A stretch of 36,724 bases of DNA from Coriobacteriia bacterium (GTDB taxonomy: Bacteria > Actinomycetota > Coriobacteriia > Anaerosomatales > SLCP01): contig JAUVXE010000016.1 of assembly GCA_030603745.1 (NCBI GenBank), positions 1 to 36,724 of the forward strand, written 5' to 3'. Positions 16,530 through 27,022 of this stretch are shown piece after piece (the first letter of the stretch is position 1; the number at the start of each line of letters is the position of its first letter). The notes under the pieces were generated by a model. That model was not told the origin of the DNA and searched no databases. It saw only the letters and a list, made by a program, of their open reading frames with translations. The position numbers were made by a program, and so were the translations under genes.

Positions 16530-16665
16530 CGTAAGGTTGTATCGGCGAGTGTGGCGCGGGACTTGAACCCTGCGCGCCGACGGAGATCGACCCCGAGAAA
16601 TGGGGGAGCCCCAAGGCCGGCACCTTGAGGCTCAGGGGTAAGGGGTTGCATTCGCATGCAACTCG
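16530..16665 (-). ncRNA. Putative structured leader RNA of the FlgM-like gene
   Basis: From the predicted start site near 16665 to the ATG at 16529 the minus-strand transcript can form four hairpins: GTTGCAT/ATGCAAC at 16645-16662; an 11-bp stem with one mismatch at 16606-16633 (loop of six); CCCC/GGGG at 16591-16605; and GGCGCG/CGCGCC at 16553-16578 enclosing GGGTTCAAGTCCC, which looks like a tRNA T-arm. I could not match the whole to a known riboswitch class. A regulatory leader or a decayed RNA gene are both possible. Confidence 0.4.
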
Positions 16666-16671
16666 TGACGA

Positions 16672-16701
16672 ATCTTAGCGCGCCTGAACCTCGGTCGTCA
16701 A
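16672..16701 (-). promoter_or_regulatory. Sigma-70-type promoter for the FlgM-like gene
   Basis: On the minus strand TTGACG (16701-16696, five of six to consensus) and TAAGAT (16677-16672, four of six) are separated by 18 bases. The predicted transcription start is near 16665, about 136 bases before the ATG. It lies between the end of the nuo operon and the FlgM-like gene. Confidence 0.6.
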
Positions 16702-16707
16702 GTGCCT

Positions 16708-16725
16708 TGTGAAAACATTCTCACA
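16708..16725. promoter_or_regulatory. Inverted repeat upstream of the -35, possible operator
   Basis: Arms TGTGAAAA and TTCTCACA (one mismatch) are separated by two bases, giving TGTGA-N8-TCACA. The centre lies about 51 bases upstream of the predicted start, a position typical of an activator site. The sequence resembles CRP/FNR and Rex sites but the spacing fits neither exactly. Confidence 0.4.
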
Positions 16726-16743
16726 CCGGTGCGGAATCTGCGA

Positions 16744-16763
16744 CGCACGCGCGCCGGCGTGCG
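16744..16763 (-). terminator. GC-rich hairpin after nuoN, possible terminator
   Basis: A 7-bp stem (CGCACGC/GCGTGCG) with a six-base loop lies about 30 bases past the nuoN stop. No T run follows on the minus strand, so if it ends the nuo transcript it is not a classic intrinsic terminator. Confidence 0.3.
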
Positions 16764-16793
16764 GTTCCCGGGTCGAGCGACGGGTGGCGGGAC

Positions 16794-18275
16794 TCAGCCG
16801 AACGTGAGGAACCCGAGCACCCGCGAGAGGCCGAAGACGAGCGGCAGCGTCCCGACCGCGAGGAGCACCAGCCCGCCGGCGACCACGGCTCCCTCGGCGA
16901 ACCGGTCTGCTCCAGGCTCCCCCTCCCCGACTGCGGCGGACGCTCCGCCCGGGTGCGGCGATACCGCGCGCGCACCCGGCGGCGGCGCCTCCTCGAAGAA
17001 GAGCGAGCGCAGGACCGCGCCGTAGTAGCCGAACGAGACCACCGAGGCCAGCACGCCGATGAGCGCGAGCCACCAGTACCCGTACGAGATCGCGGCCCCG
17101 AAGACGAGGAACTTGCCCCAGAATCCGGCGGTGAGCGGCATGCCGATGAGCGAGAAGAGCGCCACGCCAAGGGCGACCGAGAGGAGGCGCCGCTCCCGTC
17201 CGAGGCCCGCGAGCCCCTCGATGGAGCCGTCCCATCCGGGGCGCGCGACACGGTAGGCGGCCGTGGCGAGGAAGGCGACCGACCCCGCGACCGTGTAGGC
17301 GGCGACCAGCAACGCGGCGGGCATCATCCCGGCGGCTCCCACGGCGACGGCTACGAGCGCGTAGCCGATCTGGGCGACGCCCGAGTAGGCGAGCATCCGA
17401 GTGTAGGAGCCCTGCGCGAGGCCGCCGAGGGCGCCGAACGCCATCGACGCCACAGCGATGAAGGCGAACACCCACACCTGGTACTCGTCGGGCACCCCGG
17501 CGAAGACCGAGCGCGAGAAGAGCACCATGACCGCGACCACGGTCGCCAGCTTGGGAACGCCGGCGAGAAGCGACGACGCGTACGGGGGCGCATGCTCGAA
17601 CGCGTCGAGCGCCCAGGAGTGGAACGGGAACGCGCCAAGCTTGTAGGCGAGCGCGACCGCGAGCAGGACGAACGCGGTGGTCACCGGCGGACCGGCCTCG
17701 GACCCCATCACCCCGCGGATCCAGACGTAGGAGGTCGAGCCGCCGTAGAGGCCGAACAGGATCGACAGGCCGAGCACGAAGAGCCCGGTGGCGACCGCGC
17801 CCTGCACGAAGTACTTCACCGAGGCCTCGACCGCACCCGCGGTCCTCCCCGACCACACGAGCGCGTAGGCGCAGAGCGCCATGGTCTCGAGCGCCAGCAG
17901 GAGCACGAGGATGTCGGCCGCGGCCGCGGCCACACCTGCCGCGGCGACCACCACCGCACAGAGGGCGGCCAGTCCCCCGCCGTGCGAGGCGGCGGTCAGC
18001 TGACGATACGATCCGGCGATCACGAGGGCGCCGATGAGGCAGATGAGCGCCACCGCGCCGGAGAAGCCGACACCGGAGAGCGCGACGTCGCCGATGAGCG
18101 CGGGCGGGTCGCCGGCCGCGACGGTCGCGAGCACGCCGCCGGCGGTGGTGGCCACGACGACCGAGGCGACGGCCGCGGCGCGCTTGCCGAAGGCGTCGAG
18201 CGCGACCGCGACCCCCGCGCCGGCGACGCAGGCGATCTGCGGTGCGAAGGAGTTCAGGAGCGTGACCTCGGCCAT
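16794..18275 (-). CDS. nuoN: NADH-quinone oxidoreductase subunit N
   Basis: This 493-residue Mrp-antiporter-type membrane subunit is one of three proton-pumping subunits of complex I. It has about 14 hydrophobic helices. Diagnostic segments include LLALETMALCAYALVWSG, AVEASVKYFVQGAVATGLF, AYKLGAFPFHSWALDAFEHAP and RMLAYSGVAQIGYALVA, with the conserved Lys and Glu of the proton channel. ATG 18275 lies two bases after the nuoM stop behind a purine-rich GGAGGGGG stretch, although the frame is open further upstream. A charged, low-complexity loop (PPPGARAVSPHPGGASAAVG) precedes the last helix. It is the last gene of the nuo operon. Confidence 0.95.
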   Translation of the reverse strand: MAEVTLLNSFAPQIACVAGAGVAVALDAFGKRAAAVASVVVATTAGGVLATVAAGDPPALIGDVALSGVGFSGAVALICLIGALVIAGSYRQLTAASHGGGLAALCAVVVAAAGVAAAAADILVLLLALETMALCAYALVWSGRTAGAVEASVKYFVQGAVATGLFVLGLSILFGLYGGSTSYVWIRGVMGSEAGPPVTTAFVLLAVALAYKLGAFPFHSWALDAFEHAPPYASSLLAGVPKLATVVAVMVLFSRSVFAGVPDEYQVWVFAFIAVASMAFGALGGLAQGSYTRMLAYSGVAQIGYALVAVAVGAAGMMPAALLVAAYTVAGSVAFLATAAYRVARPGWDGSIEGLAGLGRERRLLSVALGVALFSLIGMPLTAGFWGKFLVFGAAISYGYWWLALIGVLASVVSFGYYGAVLRSLFFEEAPPPGARAVSPHPGGASAAVGEGEPGADRFAEGAVVAGGLVLLAVGTLPLVFGLSRVLGFLTFG

Positions 18276-18277
18276 GG

Positions 18278-19725
18278 CTACATCCCCCTCCCCGCGAACG
18301 TCGCCAGGAGGTCGAGGTATCCACCGCTCATCCCGAGTACCAGCTGCGGCCACACGCCGAGCGCGACGATCGCGACAGCGAGCGCGAACACGGGAGCCAG
18401 GTCGGCGGAGCGCAGGTCCGGGATGCCGCGCCACTCCTCGGCGACCTCACCGTGGACGACCGCACGCACCGCCCGCAGGTTGTATGCGGCGGCGAGGACC
18501 ACGCCCACGGTCGCGGGGACGACCCACCACTCCCACGCGCCGAACGCCTCGAGGACCGCCAGGAACTCGCCGGGGAAGCCGGAGAGACCGGGCAGGCCGA
18601 GGCTCGCGAGCGCGCCGAACGTGAGCGCCGTCCCCCACCTCGGCGTGAGCGCGCCGAGCCCGCCGAAGCGCGGGATGTCGCGCGTATGGGTGCGCTCGTA
18701 GAGTTGTCCCACGAGCAGGAAGAGCAGCGGCGCGATCACGCCGTGGCTCACCATGACGAGCATGGCGGCGCCGTAGCCGCTCGCGGTGCCCGCGGAGAGA
18801 GCGAGCAGCACGAAGCCCATGTGCGAGACGCTCGAGAGCGCGACGAGGCGCTTGAGGTCGTTCTGGACGAGCGCGACCGCGGCGCCGTAGATGACGCCCA
18901 CGATGCCGAGGAGCGCGAAGATCCAGCGCGCGTCGTCGAACACGCCGGGCGCGACCGGGATGGCGAGACGGAGCAGGCCGTACCCGCCCATCTTGAGCAG
19001 CACGCCGGCGAGCAGGATCGAGCCGGCGGTGGGGGCCTCGACGTGCGCGTCGGGAAGCCAGGTGTGGACCGGGACGGCCGGGAGCTTGACGAGCATCCCG
19101 ATGGCGATGAGCCAGAAGACGAGCGCCGGTTGGCCGAGCGCGACCCGTCCCGCGGAGAGCGAGGCGATGTCGGTGCTCCCGATCGTGAAGACCGCCATGA
19201 GGATGCCCACGAGCATCAGGGCGCTCCCGGCGAACGTGTAGATGAAGAACTTCATGGCGGCGTGTCGCCGGTCGGCGTGGCCCCAGACGCCGATGAGGAA
19301 GTACATCGGGATGAGGACCGCCTCCCAAAAGACGTAGAGCAGCACGACGTCGGCGGCGAGGAAGACGCCCGACACGGCGGCGAGCAGGCCGAGGAGGAGC
19401 GCGTGGTGGACCGCGGGACGGTCCGCCTCCTTCCATGAGGCGAGGACCGCGACCGGGCCGAGGAGGACGGTGAGCGCCACGAGCGGCGCTGAGAGCCCGT
19501 CGAGGCGCAGGTCCCAGAAGGGCACGAGCTCGCGCGCGAGCCGGGCGCCCTCGATGGTGGCCCCCTCGGCGAGTCCGTGCGGCAGCAGGCCGACGACCAC
19601 GCCGGCGGACACGATCGTGATCAGCAGCGCGACGACGCGCGGCAGGGCGTCGGAGACGCGGCCGGCGAGCAGACAGAGCGCGACTCCGGCGAGCGGTACG
19701 ACGACGAGCAGGTCGACGAGGATCA

Positions 19726-19726
<1 letters not shown>
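18278..19726 (-). CDS. nuoM: NADH-quinone oxidoreductase subunit M
   Basis: This 482-residue antiporter-type proton-pumping subunit contains the NuoM signatures LLYVFWEAVLIPMYFLIGVWG, AMKFFIYTFAGSALMLVGI, LPAVPVHTWLPDAHVEAPT, LLKMGGYGLLRL and LVALSSVSHMGFVLLAL. The Glu of FWE and the Lys of MLVKLPAVP are the conserved channel residues. ATG 19726 shares one base with the nuoL stop (TGATG), so translation is probably coupled. Upstream in-frame extension into nuoL is not supported. Length and order (L-M-N) are as in other nuo operons. Confidence 0.96.
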
Positions 19727-21549
<1,823 letters not shown>

Positions 21550-21855
21550 CTAGCCCTTCACCTCCGCGAGGTCGTCGACCCGGGTCGTCTTGAAGCGCTT
21601 CGCAACGGAGATGACGAGGGCCAGCCCGATGGCGGCCTCGGCGGCCGCGAGTACGATGATCATCACGCCGGTGGCCTCGACCGCGCCCTCGGAGGGGCCC
21701 GCCGGGGTCCCCGCGGCCGCGAGCCCGACCAGGAGCAGCGTCGCGGCGCCGAGCATGACCTCGATGCTCGCGAGGACCGCGACGAGGTCGCGGCGGGTGA
21801 GCACCCCGTAGAGGCCGAGCGAGAAGAGCCCCATCGTGAGCACGAGCAGGCTCAT
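21550..21855 (-). CDS. nuoK: NADH-quinone oxidoreductase subunit K
   Basis: This 101-residue NuoK has three transmembrane helices. The two buried glutamates important for proton transfer lie in ASIEVMLGAATLLLV and AAAEAAIGLALVISV, the standard NuoK pattern. The ATG overlaps the nuoJ stop (ATGA at 21852-21855) and the stop abuts nuoL. The length is normal. Confidence 0.95.
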   Translation of the reverse strand: MSLLVLTMGLFSLGLYGVLTRRDLVAVLASIEVMLGAATLLLVGLAAAGTPAGPSEGAVEATGVMIIVLAAAEAAIGLALVISVAKRFKTTRVDDLAEVKG

Positions 21856-22346
21856 CGCTCCTCACCTCCCACGATGACGACCACCGCGACCAGGACCGCG
21901 AGCAGCAGCACGCCGCCGATCTCGAAGTGCGTGAGCATCGGGCCGAGGAACGCCTCGGCGAGCTCCTGCGGACCCGAGGAGATCCCCTGGTCCACGGAGG
22001 CGGGCACGTCGTCGCGCAGCGCCATGACCACCATGATGAACAGGCCGCCGGCGACCGCGAGGGCGGACACGTCGTGGCGCGTCTCGAGATGGGGCGAACC
22101 CTCGGGGTTGCGGTGGACGAGCATGATCGCGAAGAGCACGAGGACGAGTACGCCGCCCACGTAGACGAAGAGCTGCGCAACGCCGAGGAAGGTCGCGCCC
22201 CAGTAGACGAAGAACCCGGCCACGGCCACGAGGAACGTGCCGAGGCCGATCGCCATGCGGGTGACGTCCCGCGCGAACACGGTCATGACGGCGCCGATCG
22301 TGGCGACGGCGCCGAGCAGGATGAAGATCAGGCTGGCGACCGTCAT
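21852..22346 (-). CDS. nuoJ: NADH-quinone oxidoreductase subunit J
   Basis: This 164-residue NuoJ has five hydrophobic helices. The signature AQLFVYVGGVLVLVLFAIMLVHR matches the conserved third helix whose pi-bulge couples quinone chemistry to pumping. FARDVTRMAIGLGTFLVAVAGFF precedes it. ATG 22346 overlaps the stop of the NuoI fusion gene by four bases. In-frame extension upstream would run into that gene and is not supported. Confidence 0.95.
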   Translation of the reverse strand: MTVASLIFILLGAVATIGAVMTVFARDVTRMAIGLGTFLVAVAGFFVYWGATFLGVAQLFVYVGGVLVLVLFAIMLVHRNPEGSPHLETRHDVSALAVAGGLFIMVVMALRDDVPASVDQGISSGPQELAEAFLGPMLTHFEIGGVLLLAVLVAVVVIVGGEER

Positions 22347-24457
22347 CGGCCCTCCCCTCCCGACGGCGCGTCGGCGTGCGCGGCGTCGCGGCCGGTGGCG
22401 CGGGTCCCCTCGGCGGGCCTGAGCATCTCGTGACGGTCGAAGATCGCGAGGTCGCGATGGAAGAAGCTGAGCTCGTACTGGCCGGTGTGGCAGAGCGCGT
22501 CGGTGGGACACTGCTCGGCGCACAGGCCGCAGAAGCAGCACTTGGTGAGGTCGAGCTCGTAGTGGGTGACCGTGCGGGCGCCCGGGTCGTCGATGCGCTC
22601 GACCTCGATGGCGTAGTCCGGACAGGTCCGCGCACAGAAGGTGCAGCCCACGCAGACCTCGGACTGGCAGCGCAGGCAGCGGGCGGCCTCGTCGAGCGCC
22701 TCGAGGTGCGTATAGCCGAGCTCGACCTGGCGGAAGTCCTTCGCCCGGTCCTCGGGGCGCGCCATCGGCATCCCGATGCGGCGCCGCTGGTCCTCCACGC
22801 CTTCAAGGGTGGCCGGCTGGTACTTGGCGTAGACCGGCACGGGGCGTGCGACGCGGTCTGCGGCGACATCCTCACCGCGCAGGTAGCGGTGGATCGAGAT
22901 GGCCGCCTCGTGTCCGGTCGCGATCGACGCGATCGCGCTACCCGGACCTGTCACGACCTCGCCGGAGGCGAAGACGCCCTCCTGCGCGGTGGTGAACAGC
23001 GTGCCGTCGACCGGCAGCAGACCGCGCTCGGTGAGGGAGATGTCGGAGCCGGCGACCACGTCGGCGAGCACCGGGGCCTGGCCCACCGAGAAGACGACCA
23101 TGTCCACGTCGATCTCGGTGTAGTTCTCGCCGAACTGCGGGGCGAAGCGGCCGGCCTCATCGAAGACCGAGATGCACTCGCGCATCCGCATGCCGCGGAC
23201 CGAGCCGGCCTCGTCGACGAGGACCTCCTCGGGCCCGAGGGAACACATCGCGATCACGCCCTCGTCGAGCGCCTCCTCGATCTCCCACGGGTGACACGGC
23301 ATCTCCTCCTCGCCCTCGAGACACGCGAGGCGCACCTCGCTCGCCCCCGTGCGCAGCGCGCAGCGCGCGACGTCGACTGCGACGTTGCCACCGCCGATCA
23401 CGAGCACGCGCTTGCCCTTCACGCCCGCGTCGCCCTTCCAGTTGGCGTCGCGCAGGAACGGGAGAGCGCCGGTCACGCCCTCGGCGTCGTGCCCGGGTAC
23501 CGGCAGGATGCGGCTCTCCTGGAGACCGACCGCGATCAGCACGGCGTCGTACTCGCCGAGGAGGTAGTCGATCGGCACGTCCGTGCCCACCTCGACGCCG
23601 AGCTTGAGCTCGAGGCCGAGGGCCACGAGGTTGTCGATCTCGTCGTGCAGGACCTCGCGCGGCAGCCGGTAGCTCGGCACGCCGGAGTAGAGGGCGCCGC
23701 CGGGCTTGGTCTCCTTCTCGTAGCAGCTCACCCGGTAGCCGAGCTGCAGCAGGTCGAACGCGGCCGCGAGCCCGCTCGGCCCCGAGCCGATCACGGCGAT
23801 CCGCTCCTCGCGGGTGACCGGGAACGGTGCGAGGCGCTCCTTCGCCACTTTCGCGTACTCCTCGTAGGCGTAGCGGTGGAGCGGACGGATCGCCACCGGC
23901 TCGTCGTAGTAGTTGCGGCGGCACGCCGTCTCGCACGGATGGTGGCAGATCCGCCCGAGCACGCCCGGCAGTATGTTGCGCTCCCGTACGAGCTCGTAGG
24001 CCTCGGGCGCCTTACCCTCGCCGAGGAAGTATCCCTGGCCGCGCGCATCGACGTTCGCGGGACAGTTCCCCACGCACGGCGGGAGCCGGTCGTCCCGGTA
24101 GAGGCCCTCGATGAGCGCGTTGTAGCCGGTGGGGGGCCCGCTCACGATCGGGATATCGTCGCGGCCGAGGACGCCGCGGAGCCTGAGCGCGCCGCGCCAC
24201 CTCGGCGAGAGCGTGACCTTCTCGCGCGGATAGCGCACCGTGGTCGCCGGGCCGAGCGCGCGCCTGCCCGTGATGCCGAGACCGGTGAGCAGCGAGCGCC
24301 ACCGCTCGAAGAAGCCGCCAACGCCGCCCGCGAAGTCGTTGCTCACGTCGATGGTGATCGGCACGACGTGCGGGGTGCGCTCCGGGGCTCCGACCTCGTG
24401 GTGGCGCGGCTCCACGCCGGTGGCGCGGGCCTCGCCGCCGTTCCCGTTGCGCTTCAC
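22343..24457 (-). CDS. nuoI: NuoI with an inserted GltD-type FAD/NAD(P) oxidoreductase module
   Basis: This is a single 704-residue frame. Residues 55-95 read like the start of NuoI (GITGRRALGPATTVRYP, PRWRGALRLRG). A full GltD/NfnB-like module follows: N-terminal cysteines 128, 132, 171, 175 and 179, the FAD motif GSGPSG (224-229), the nucleotide motif GGGNVAVDVAR (355-365) and FAD-binding GVFASGEVV near 494-502. NuoI then resumes: two canonical C-x2-C-x2-C-x3-CP clusters at 602-612 and 640-650, and the typical NuoI end YELSFFHRDLAIFDR. NuoI carries clusters N6a/N6b that feed the quinone site. The inserted flavoprotein may oxidise NAD(P)H or exchange electrons with ferredoxin; that is inference. 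CLEGEEEMP, where GltD has Arg-rich NADPH contacts, hints at NADH. GTG 24457 makes a GTGA overlap with nuoH; GTG 24463 is the alternative. Confidence 0.93.
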   Translation of the reverse strand: MKRNGNGGEARATGVEPRHHEVGAPERTPHVVPITIDVSNDFAGGVGGFFERWRSLLTGLGITGRRALGPATTVRYPREKVTLSPRWRGALRLRGVLGRDDIPIVSGPPTGYNALIEGLYRDDRLPPCVGNCPANVDARGQGYFLGEGKAPEAYELVRERNILPGVLGRICHHPCETACRRNYYDEPVAIRPLHRYAYEEYAKVAKERLAPFPVTREERIAVIGSGPSGLAAAFDLLQLGYRVSCYEKETKPGGALYSGVPSYRLPREVLHDEIDNLVALGLELKLGVEVGTDVPIDYLLGEYDAVLIAVGLQESRILPVPGHDAEGVTGALPFLRDANWKGDAGVKGKRVLVIGGGNVAVDVARCALRTGASEVRLACLEGEEEMPCHPWEIEEALDEGVIAMCSLGPEEVLVDEAGSVRGMRMRECISVFDEAGRFAPQFGENYTEIDVDMVVFSVGQAPVLADVVAGSDISLTERGLLPVDGTLFTTAQEGVFASGEVVTGPGSAIASIATGHEAAISIHRYLRGEDVAADRVARPVPVYAKYQPATLEGVEDQRRRIGMPMARPEDRAKDFRQVELGYTHLEALDEAARCLRCQSEVCVGCTFCARTCPDYAIEVERIDDPGARTVTHYELDLTKCCFCGLCAEQCPTDALCHTGQYELSFFHRDLAIFDRHEMLRPAEGTRATGRDAAHADAPSGGEGR

Positions 24458-25404
24458 AGCCACGGGATCACCGCCCCCACGATCACGAGCTGGACGAGCG
24501 CCATAGGCGTGAGCACCTTCCACGCGGTCTTCATCAGCTGGTCGGGACGCATGCGGGGGAAGGTCCACTTCACCCAGATCATCAGCACCACGATGGCGGT
24601 GGCCTTGAGGATGAGCGCGATCGGGCCGAGTACCCCGGGCAGCCCGAGATACCCGCCGAAGAAGAACGCCGCGGCGAAGAGGGCGGCCACCACCATGCCG
24701 CCGTACTCGGCCATCATGAAGATCGCCCACCGGATGCCCGAGTAGTCCGCGAAGTAGCCGGCCACGAGCTCCGACTCAGCCTCGGGAAGGTCGAACGGCC
24801 CTCGGTTCACCTCGGCGATGGAGGAGATGAGGTAGACCACGAACCCGATCGCGGTAAGCGGGATCCACCACCAGCGCCACGCGTCCATGACCTCGAGCGG
24901 GCGCATGGAGCCCGCGAGCAGCACGAACGGCAGGATGGAGAGCGTGCGGGAGAGCTCGTAGGAGATCATCTGGGCCGCGGCGCGCAGGCCGCCGATGGTC
25001 GCGTAGGTGTTGCGCGAGGACCACCCGGCAAGCAGGACGCCGATGACCGAGATCGCCGGCACCGCCATGAAGAAGAGCAGGCCCACGCTCGTGTTGAGCG
25101 GCACGAACCCGGCGGCATACGGCACCACGGCGAACGACATGGCGATCGGGGCGAACACGATGAGCGGCGCGGCGCGGAACACGCGGACGTCGGCCGCGCG
25201 CGGCGTGATGTCCTCCTTGAGCACGAGCTTCACGGTGTCGGAGAGCGTCTGCAGCAGTCCGAAGGGCCCGAGCTCCTGCGGTCCGATCCGCATCTGGATG
25301 CGGCCTGCGACCTTGCGCTCGCCCCACACGCCGATGAGCGCGGCGAGCGCGATCACGAGTCCGGCCGCCAGCCCCCACACCGCTCCCCAGGCCAGCGCGC
25401 TCAT
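24454..25404 (-). CDS. nuoH: NADH-quinone oxidoreductase subunit H
   Basis: This 316-residue NuoH has about eight helices and helps form the quinone chamber at the join of the peripheral and membrane arms. Conserved blocks are GERKVAGRIQMRIGPQELGP, LQTLSDTVKLVLKEDI, AEVNRGPFDLPEAESELVAG followed by SGIRWAIFMMAEYGGM, and the C-terminal RMRPDQLMKTAWKVLTP. The acidic loop residues of the quinone tunnel are present. The ATG overlaps the nuoD stop (ATGA). The stop overlaps the GTG of the NuoI fusion. Confidence 0.96.
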   Translation of the reverse strand: MSALAWGAVWGLAAGLVIALAALIGVWGERKVAGRIQMRIGPQELGPFGLLQTLSDTVKLVLKEDITPRAADVRVFRAAPLIVFAPIAMSFAVVPYAAGFVPLNTSVGLLFFMAVPAISVIGVLLAGWSSRNTYATIGGLRAAAQMISYELSRTLSILPFVLLAGSMRPLEVMDAWRWWWIPLTAIGFVVYLISSIAEVNRGPFDLPEAESELVAGYFADYSGIRWAIFMMAEYGGMVVAALFAAAFFFGGYLGLPGVLGPIALILKATAIVVLMIWVKWTFPRMRPDQLMKTAWKVLTPMALVQLVIVGAVIPWL

Positions 25405-26546
25405 CGGTCGACCTCCCCGAACACGGGGTCGAGACTGCCGAGGATGACCACGAGATCCGAGAGCATGTGGCCCTCGGCGAGCATCGGGAGCAGGGCGAGG
25501 TTGCAGAACGCGGGCGAGCGCACCTTCATGCGGTACGGACGCGGGGTGCCGTCAGCCACGAGATACACGCCGAGGGAACCGCGCGCGGATTCGATATGGT
25601 CGTAGGCGTCGCCGGGACGCGGGGCGAGCAGACGCGGCAGCCCCTCGGTGCGGAAGGGTCCGGGCTCCATCTGGGCGATCGCCTGCTCGAGGATGCGGCA
25701 CGACTCGTAGCACTCGAAGAGCCGCACCCGCGCGCGATCGTAGCAGTCGCCGTTGCTGCCCGTAGGCACGTCGAAGTCGAACCGCGGATAGACCGAGTAC
25801 GGGTCGTGCTTGCGCAGGTCGAAGTTCACGCCCGAGCCGCGCGCAACGGGACCCGAAGCGCCCCAGGCGACCGCGTCGGCCGCGGAGAGCACTCCCACGC
25901 CCTTCAGGCGGTCGCGGGCGATCACGTTGCCGAAGTAGAGCCGGTCCATCTCGGTGAGCGCCGCGCGGTGCGTACGGCAGAACGCGAGCGCGGTCTCGAC
26001 CCATCCCTCGGGGACGTCGAAGCTCACGCCACCGGGGCGCACGTAGTTGTAGGTCAGACGGGCGCCGCAGAGCTCCTCGAACAGCTCGATGATCCGCTCG
26101 CGCTGGTCGAACGCGTAGATGAACATCGTCGCGGCGCCCGAGTCGGCGGCGGCCGAGCCGAGTGACATCATGTGGCTCGCGATGCGCTGCATCTCGCAGA
26201 CGATCACGCGGAGGTACTCGGCACGCTCCGGCACGCGGATCCCGGCGAGCCGCTCGAGCGCGCGGCAGTACGCCCAGTTCGCGTACATCGAGCCCACGTA
26301 GTCGAGCCGGTCGGTAAGGGGGACGACCTGTAGGTAGGTGCGGTTCTCGGCCATCTTCTCGATACCGCGGTGGAGGTAGCCGATCACAGGCTCCGCCTTG
26401 GTGACCACCTCGCCGTCGAGGTGGACGATCACCCGGCACACCCCGTGGGTGGAGGGGTGCGACGGGCCGACGTTGACCACGAGCTGCTCGACCACGCCAC
26501 CGTCACCGCGGACGACGCACTCCCTGCTCTCGATCTCGACACTCAC
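25401..26546 (-). CDS. nuoD: NADH-quinone oxidoreductase subunit D
   Basis: This 381-residue NuoD is the 49-kDa subunit, related to the large subunit of NiFe hydrogenases, and lines the quinone site. The quinone-loop motif GPSHPSTHGV is at 27-36. YLHRGIEKMAENRTYLQVVPLTDRLDYV, LMSLGS-like SHMMSLGSAAADSGA, RPGGVSFDVPEGW and DPVFGEVDR at the C-terminus are all characteristic. GTG 26546 follows a GAGAGGGGG stretch and lies 14 bases past the nuoC stop. The frame is open further upstream but lacks similarity there. NuoC and NuoD are separate, not fused. Confidence 0.96.
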   Translation of the reverse strand: MSVEIESRECVVRGDGGVVEQLVVNVGPSHPSTHGVCRVIVHLDGEVVTKAEPVIGYLHRGIEKMAENRTYLQVVPLTDRLDYVGSMYANWAYCRALERLAGIRVPERAEYLRVIVCEMQRIASHMMSLGSAAADSGAATMFIYAFDQRERIIELFEELCGARLTYNYVRPGGVSFDVPEGWVETALAFCRTHRAALTEMDRLYFGNVIARDRLKGVGVLSAADAVAWGASGPVARGSGVNFDLRKHDPYSVYPRFDFDVPTGSNGDCYDRARVRLFECYESCRILEQAIAQMEPGPFRTEGLPRLLAPRPGDAYDHIESARGSLGVYLVADGTPRPYRMKVRSPAFCNLALLPMLAEGHMLSDLVVILGSLDPVFGEVDR

Positions 26547-26560
26547 CGGCCCACCCCCTC

Positions 26561-27022
26561 TCAGATGTAGTCGGGACGCCGCACGACGCGGTCGTCGCAG
26601 TAGTCCTTGCGAAGCGGGAAGCCTTCCCACCCCTCGGGCAGGAGGATCCTGCGCAGGTCGGGATGGCCCTCGAACTCGATGCCGAACATGTCGTAGGCCT
26701 CTCGCTCCTGCCACAGCGCCGCCGGCCACAGGTCGACGAGCGAGCGCACGCGGGGCTCGTCACGCGAGACGCCGCACTTGAGGAAGATGGCGGCGGACAT
26801 CGACCGCGAGTGGAGCCGGTAGACCATCTCGAACTCGGTACCGTGATCGACCGCGGTCACCATGCCGAGGCGATCGAACCCGAGCTCACGCAGGTCGGCG
26901 GCGGCATCGTAGAGCTTCTCGCACGGCACGGAGAGCACGCCGTCACCGAACTCGATGGAGAAGAGCGGACAGAGGTCCGGGTGGATCGCGCAGAGATGGT
27001 CGCGAAGCTCGGGTATGTTCAC
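26561..27022 (-). CDS. nuoC: NADH-quinone oxidoreductase subunit C
   Basis: This 153-residue NuoC is the 30-kDa peripheral subunit. The signature [19 protein letters not shown] followed by [18 protein letters not shown] is diagnostic and lies in the last 50 residues. GTG 27022 makes a GTGA overlap with the nuoB stop, so the long upstream extension of this frame is discarded. Size and position between B and D are standard. Confidence 0.95.
   Translation of the reverse strand: MNIPELRDHLCAIHPDLCPLFSIEFGDGVLSVPCEKLYDAAADLRELGFDRLGMVTAVDHGTEFEMVYRLHSRSMSAAIFLKCGVSRDEPRVRSLVDLWPAALWQEREAYDMFGIEFEGHPDLRRILLPEGWEGFPLRKDYCDDRVVRRPDYI

Noticed and set aside
16551-16580. Possible tRNA 3' end (GGGTTCAAGTCCC) or attachment site
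   Set aside because: The T-stem has only three pairs plus mismatches. No matching acceptor, D-arm or anticodon arm and no integrase gene are near, so it is kept only as part of the leader RNA.
22343-24457. The NuoI-GltD fusion as two genes joined by a sequencing error
   Set aside because: The NuoI parts flank the flavoprotein on both sides in one uninterrupted frame with normal GTGA/ATGA overlaps to nuoH and nuoJ. A single error at a gene boundary cannot give this.
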